This document shows positions 5,334-8,261 of a stretch of 8,261 nucleotides of DNA, piece by piece; positions within the stretch are counted from its first letter, which is position 1; every line of letters starts with the position of its first letter. The notes beneath the pieces are model-generated. The model made no database searches. It saw only the letters and a list, made by a program, of their open reading frames with translations, and had not been told where the DNA came from. The translations under genes were made by a program, and so were the position numbers. Source of the stretch: an uncultured Sphingobacteriales bacterium (GTDB taxonomy: Bacteria; Bacteroidota; Bacteroidia; Chitinophagales; Chitinophagaceae); NCBI GenBank assembly GCA_946887085.1, contig CAMPKG010000146.1, positions 1-8,261 of the forward strand, read 5' to 3'.

Positions 5334-6527
5334 GTGCTGACACGCATTTTTGGTCCGCACAACCTGGAGATGGCCGAAGATGTAGTGCAGGATGTATTAA
5401 TAAAAGCCCTTGATATATGGAGTACTGAAGGCATTCCCGACAAACCCGAAGCCTGGCTTTTTCGCGCGGCAAAGAACCGTGCAATCGATATCATTCGTAC
5501 ACAACGACGCCGTAAGACTTTTGCGACTGACCTCACTACCCTGCTGGAATCTGAATACACTGCATCGGTTACCATTGAAGAAAGGTTCAGTGAAGCGGAG
5601 ATCAATGACGACCAGCTGAGGATGATGTTTGCATGTTGTCATCCATCAATACCGAGGGAGGGCCAGATAGCACTTATCCTCAAGACACTTTCTGGTTTCT
5701 CGGTCGCGCAGGTCGCACGGGCTTTCATTACCTCTCCCGATACGATTGAAAAACGTTTATATCGGGCACGCCAATCTTTCCGTGAGAACAATATTTCCTT
5801 CGACATCCCCCAGGGGCAGGCGTTGCAAAACAGGCTGGATAATGTACTTGAAACCATTTACCTGTTATTTAACGAGGCCCACAGTGCATCCTACCACGAT
5901 TCGCTGGTAAGAATGGACCTGGCTGCCGACTGTATACGCCTCTGCAGCCTGTTAACTACCAATGAATCCACTGATCTGCCACAGTCCAACGCACTGCTCG
6001 CGTTGCTGTATTTTCATTCTGCCCGTCTTTCCAGCCGCACAGATGAGAATGGGGATCTTGTGCTTATGAAAGACCAGGACCGCAGTCTTTGGGACAAGGA
6101 ATTAATAGAATGCGGATTGTATTATCTCAACCGCTCAGCAAAAGGAGACTTGCCCAGCAGATACCATTTTGAAGCGGGTATTGCCTACGAACACTGCCAC
6201 GCTCCCCGCTACGAGGATACGGACTGGAAACAAATCCTGGCCTGCTACGACCTGTTAAAACAATTGGCGCCTTCACCGGTGATACTGTTGAACCGGGCTG
6301 TTGCTGTAAAGGAACTGGAAGGAGCTGAAAGGGCGCTGCAGGAGATCAGAGCTATCCCCGGCATTGACTACCTGCAAAATTATTACCTGCTGCATGGCAT
6401 TCTCGGCGAACTCCACGCGGAACTGAAGAATACCGAACAGGCCAAAAAACACTTCGAATTGGCACTGAAAACTGTAGTATCGGAGGCGGAAAGGCGACTG
6501 ATATTGCGCAGACTTGAAAAGCTCTGA
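5334..6527 (+). CDS. ECF-type RNA polymerase sigma factor with C-terminal TPR-like extension (ECF42 / DUF6596 type)
   Basis: A sigma-70 family regulator that would direct RNA polymerase to its own set of promoters. Numbered from GTG 5334 (397 residues): region 2 covers about 1-60, with AEDVVQDVLIKAL (14-26) and the DNA-melting stretch AWLFRAAKNRAIDIIR (40-55). The acidic linker with MMFACCHP (97-103) follows. Region 4 with its helix-turn-helix is at about 108-150 (ALILKTLSGFSVAQVARAF, then TIEKRLYRAR). The DUF6596/TPR-like extension runs from about 168 to the end, with YLLFNEAHSASYHDSLVRMDL near 176-196. In studied ECF42 members, which have no anti-sigma factor, this extension is needed for activity. 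The true N-terminus probably lies upstream (about 430 residues in all), but no in-frame start exists there. If only the GTG at 5334 is used, part of region 2 is lost. No terminator separates it from the gene 20 bp downstream. Confidence 0.85.
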   Translation: MLTRIFGPHNLEMAEDVVQDVLIKALDIWSTEGIPDKPEAWLFRAAKNRAIDIIRTQRRRKTFATDLTTLLESEYTASVTIEERFSEAEINDDQLRMMFACCHPSIPREGQIALILKTLSGFSVAQVARAFITSPDTIEKRLYRARQSFRENNISFDIPQGQALQNRLDNVLETIYLLFNEAHSASYHDSLVRMDLAADCIRLCSLLTTNESTDLPQSNALLALLYFHSARLSSRTDENGDLVLMKDQDRSLWDKELIECGLYYLNRSAKGDLPSRYHFEAGIAYEHCHAPRYEDTDWKQILACYDLLKQLAPSPVILLNRAVAVKELEGAERALQEIRAIPGIDYLQNYYLLHGILGELHAELKNTEQAKKHFELALKTVVSEAERRLILRRLEKL

Positions 6528-6547
6528 GCCAACTGCTATATTTAACC

Positions 6548-7585
6548 GTGCAAGCAAATCATAATCTAGCAATACTACGCCTCACAGCCCTTTGGGGACT
6601 TGCAGAAAGCGGCCTTGGGGGATGGATGCATGCCCTGCATTTACCGTTGACTGGGATATTTGTCGGTGGTGCTGCTGTGGTCATCATCGCGCTTATCGCA
6701 TGGTACGGCAAATTCAGTTTCCGGCAGGTAATGCAAGCCACGTTATTGGTGATGCTTGTGAAATTTGCCGCCAGCCCGCAATCGCCGCCACAGGCATATG
6801 TTGCTGTTGGCTTCCAGGGATTGGCAGGTGCTATATTATATCGTCTTATTCTAAATTTTACCATCGCTTCCGTCTTATTCGGCGTCATCGCCATGCTGGA
6901 GTCTGCCGTGCAAAAGCTGATCTTCATGACGCTGATATATGGCCGATCACTATGGGAGGCATTGGACAAATTCTTCGAGGCCATCGTCAAAGACTTTTCA
7001 TTGTCAGCAAGCTTTTCATTCAGTTACTGGATAATCTCCGCATATGTAGGCATTTACCTGCTATGGGGGCTATTGCTTGGTACCTGGATAGCCCGCTTGC
7101 CGCGAAAGATTGATGCACATGCCTTAGGCATTAGCGATCAGTTCAGAGAGTTTCAGAACACGGGCGGCGATCAACCTCCCGCTAAGGGCAAACGCCACAA
7201 AAACAAGGTCATCCCCATACTGCTGATGCTCTTTTTCATAGCCGGTGTGTTTCTGCTCCAAGGGCGCATGGGCAAGGCTGAATATGTGATACTGCGGACG
7301 GTAGCTGCTTTGCTACTGATCTTCGGCATCATTAATCCTCTGGTACGAAGGGCTATGCAGGCCTGGCTCGACAGGAGTACATCTAAGCACAAGGAATCGC
7401 TGCAATCGGTGCTTGACTTGCAGCCCGAACTAGGCAGCTTCATCCGCCCAGCATACCGAATGGCAGCATTGAAACATAGTGGCCTGAAACGCTACTCGGC
7501 ATTTTTGTTTATCTTGATAGCTGCTACTTTGCATCCCATACATGAGTCCTCACAGGATATACATATTCACAAGCCCGGTTCATAG
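6548..7585 (+). CDS. Polytopic inner-membrane protein of unknown function, coupled to a THEP1-like NTPase gene
   Basis: A 345-residue protein. The GTG at 6548 is chosen because the sequence LRLTALWGLAESGLGGW, before the first internal ATG (6626), looks like part of the fold. Hydrophobic segments lie at about 35-52, 60-77, 83-100, 106-128, 157-182, 221-238 and 246-264, with a weaker one at 316-328. A charged loop (about 185-220) splits the protein into an N-terminal half of four or five helices and a C-terminal half. The stretch SPQSPPQAYVAVGFQGLAGA (76-95) has the look of substrate-specificity components of ECF-type vitamin transporters, a weak impression only. I do not recognise a named family. 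It follows the sigma gene by 20 bp, and its last 44 nt overlap the NTPase start. With MobA next, a role in metal or cofactor handling is an inference. The C-terminal tail is histidine-rich (HPIHE, DIHIHK). Confidence 0.75.
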   Translation: MQANHNLAILRLTALWGLAESGLGGWMHALHLPLTGIFVGGAAVVIIALIAWYGKFSFRQVMQATLLVMLVKFAASPQSPPQAYVAVGFQGLAGAILYRLILNFTIASVLFGVIAMLESAVQKLIFMTLIYGRSLWEALDKFFEAIVKDFSLSASFSFSYWIISAYVGIYLLWGLLLGTWIARLPRKIDAHALGISDQFREFQNTGGDQPPAKGKRHKNKVIPILLMLFFIAGVFLLQGRMGKAEYVILRTVAALLLIFGIINPLVRRAMQAWLDRSTSKHKESLQSVLDLQPELGSFIRPAYRMAALKHSGLKRYSAFLFILIAATLHPIHESSQDIHIHKPGS

Positions 7586-8039
7586 CGGCAAAACCACCAC
7601 CCTCCAGCAATGGCTCCGCAATAATAATATTAACGCCGCCGGCATTCTTACCCCCGACAAGGATGGCAAACGGATGCTCTATGACATCTCAGAAAACCAA
7701 TACCACGAGATGGAAAAGGACGAGTCATGCCCACCCGAAGATTGCCTAATTATCGGCAAGTACAGGTTTTCCAAAGATGCTTTCAGGACAGCCAAACAGA
7801 TACTGAATGAAGCAGTAAATAAGAATCCTGACTGGCTCATTGTTGATGAGATTGGCAAGCTGGAACTGAACGAAAAAACAGGTCTTGAACCTACAATTAC
7901 GCATATAATCGAATTATATAAAAACGGGTCAACAAATGGCAAGCTGCTTTTGGTCATCCGAAACTATCTCCTGGACGAGGCAGTCAACACCTACGGATTG
8001 AGCAATGACATGATCATCAATAAGCATTTTTTCGAATGA
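7542..8039 (+). CDS. THEP1-like P-loop nucleoside-triphosphatase (NTPase_1 / COG1618 type)
   Basis: A 165-residue cytoplasmic P-loop protein. A first beta strand (RIYIFT) leads into the Walker A loop SPVHSGKTT (11-19; K17, T18), in which the usual leading glycine is serine. Next comes AAGILTPDKDGKRMLYDI (32-49), the counterpart of the GFYTPEVRExGxRxGF segment of THEP1 proteins. Walker B is WLIVDEIGKLEL (98-109), with the family hallmark DEIGKxEL. The C-terminal LLLVIRNYLLDEAV (135-148) also matches the family. THEP1 proteins hydrolyse NTPs with broad specificity, and their physiological role is unsettled. The ATG at 7542 must be the start because the first strand and P-loop follow at once. 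It overlaps the upstream membrane gene by 44 nt and the MobA gene by ATGA, which implies translational coupling. It could act as an energiser or adaptor for these neighbours, comparable to MobB beside MobA in proteobacteria (inference). Confidence 0.85.
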   Translation: MSPHRIYIFTSPVHSGKTTTLQQWLRNNNINAAGILTPDKDGKRMLYDISENQYHEMEKDESCPPEDCLIIGKYRFSKDAFRTAKQILNEAVNKNPDWLIVDEIGKLELNEKTGLEPTITHIIELYKNGSTNGKLLLVIRNYLLDEAVNTYGLSNDMIINKHFFE

Positions 8040-8261
8040 GTCCGGTCTATGGACTCGTAGTTTGCGGCGGCAAAAGCAGCCGGATGGGGACCGATAAAAG
8101 CCTTCTCAACTATCACGGCCAACCCCAGCGTTATCACCTTTACCAGATGCTTCAACCGTTCTGTGAGCGGGTGATCCTGTCCGTAAACAGCTCCCAGGCA
8201 CCTGACATTCCGTCAGAATATGAGTACCTGGTGGATGACCCGGAGTATGCCGATATAGGGC
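8036..8261 (+). CDS. mobA: MobA-like molybdenum cofactor guanylyltransferase (NTP transferase), partial, runs off the window
   Basis: Only the first 75 codons are present. The ATG at 8036 overlaps the NTPase stop as ATGA. The N-terminus YGLVVCGGKSSRMGTDKSLL (5-24) is the nucleotide-binding signature of the MobA/NTP_transf_3 Rossmann-like fold (consensus LAGGxSxRMGxDK), with C10 in place of alanine. It is followed by HLYQMLQPFCERVILSVNSS (34-53) and DDPEYADIG (67-75), which matches the part of MobA just before the substrate-binding loop. MobA transfers GMP from GTP to molybdopterin to make the guanine dinucleotide form of the cofactor. Related CTP-using (MocA) and CobY-like enzymes share the same signature, so the exact nucleotide and acceptor cannot be fixed from this fragment. 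It is the third gene of a coupled set with the membrane protein and NTPase. Confidence 0.85.
   Translation, partial: MSPVYGLVVCGGKSSRMGTDKSLLNYHGQPQRYHLYQMLQPFCERVILSVNSSQAPDIPSEYEYLVDDPEYADIG

Noticed and set aside
5249..5605. 118-codon minus-strand frame opposite the sigma factor N-terminus
   Set aside because: Antisense to conserved sigma region 2; serine/valine-rich shadow composition.
6559..6990. 143-codon open frame on the - strand opposite the membrane protein gene
   Set aside because: Antisense shadow of a well-supported membrane protein, with no recognisable motif or start context.
6592..7113. 173-codon open frame on the + strand inside the membrane protein gene
   Set aside because: It overlaps the 345-residue polytopic protein in another frame. 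Its product is rich in C, W, R and H without a fold pattern, as expected of a shadow frame.
1..8261. CRISPR array, tRNA/rRNA gene, insertion sequence, or phage/defence genes
   Set aside because: No regularly spaced repeats, transposase-like frames, terminal repeats, or tRNA-like cloverleaf sequences were seen.

Overview
The window looks like chromosomal DNA from a member of the Bacteroidota, most likely a Chitinophagaceae-type bacterium. This rests on a C-terminal type IX secretion sorting domain (SLYPNPNNG start), a promoter of the Bacteroidota form TTG-N20-TAnnTTTG, A-rich leaders instead of clear Shine-Dalgarno sites, and a TPR membrane protein and DUF2892 protein of types common in that phylum. 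The lineage call is inference from family knowledge; no search was run.

Layout. 40-1380 (+) encodes a secreted Ig-like repeat protein with a T9SS tail, closed by a hairpin terminator. 1504-1983 (+) encodes a small cysteine-rich putative lipoprotein with its own promoter. Its terminator appears to lie inside the end of the convergent TPR gene. 3846-1999 (-) encodes a TPR, coiled-coil and three-helix membrane protein, with a DUF2892 membrane protein (4138-3887, -) just upstream in the same direction. From a divergent intergenic region, 4279-4758 (+) encodes a DinB-superfamily metal-binding protein and 4809-5144 (+) a YCII/DGPF protein, ending in a strong terminator. Next comes an ECF sigma factor with a C-terminal TPR-like extension (ECF42 / DUF6596 type, about 5237-6527, +). 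It is followed 20 bp later by a tightly packed set: a polytopic membrane protein (6548-7585), a THEP1-like P-loop NTPase (7542-8039, 44-nt overlap) and the start of a MobA-like molybdenum cofactor guanylyltransferase (8036 to the window edge, ATGA overlap).

How the genes may work together. A DGPF/YCII gene beside an ECF42 sigma gene is a described association in other bacteria, so the YCII gene (and perhaps DinB) is a likely target of the sigma factor. The membrane protein, NTPase and MobA genes overlap one another and probably form one translationally coupled operon. MobA suggests molybdenum cofactor maturation, with the NTPase possibly in the place that MobB holds elsewhere and the membrane protein as a possible transporter or anchor; this part is inference.

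The most notable oddities are the sigma gene, which has family-like coding sequence upstream of any usable in-frame start and an apparent one-base frame disruption near 5246; the uncharacterised membrane protein/NTPase/MobA unit; and the conserved-looking histidine-bearing three-helix tail of the TPR protein.
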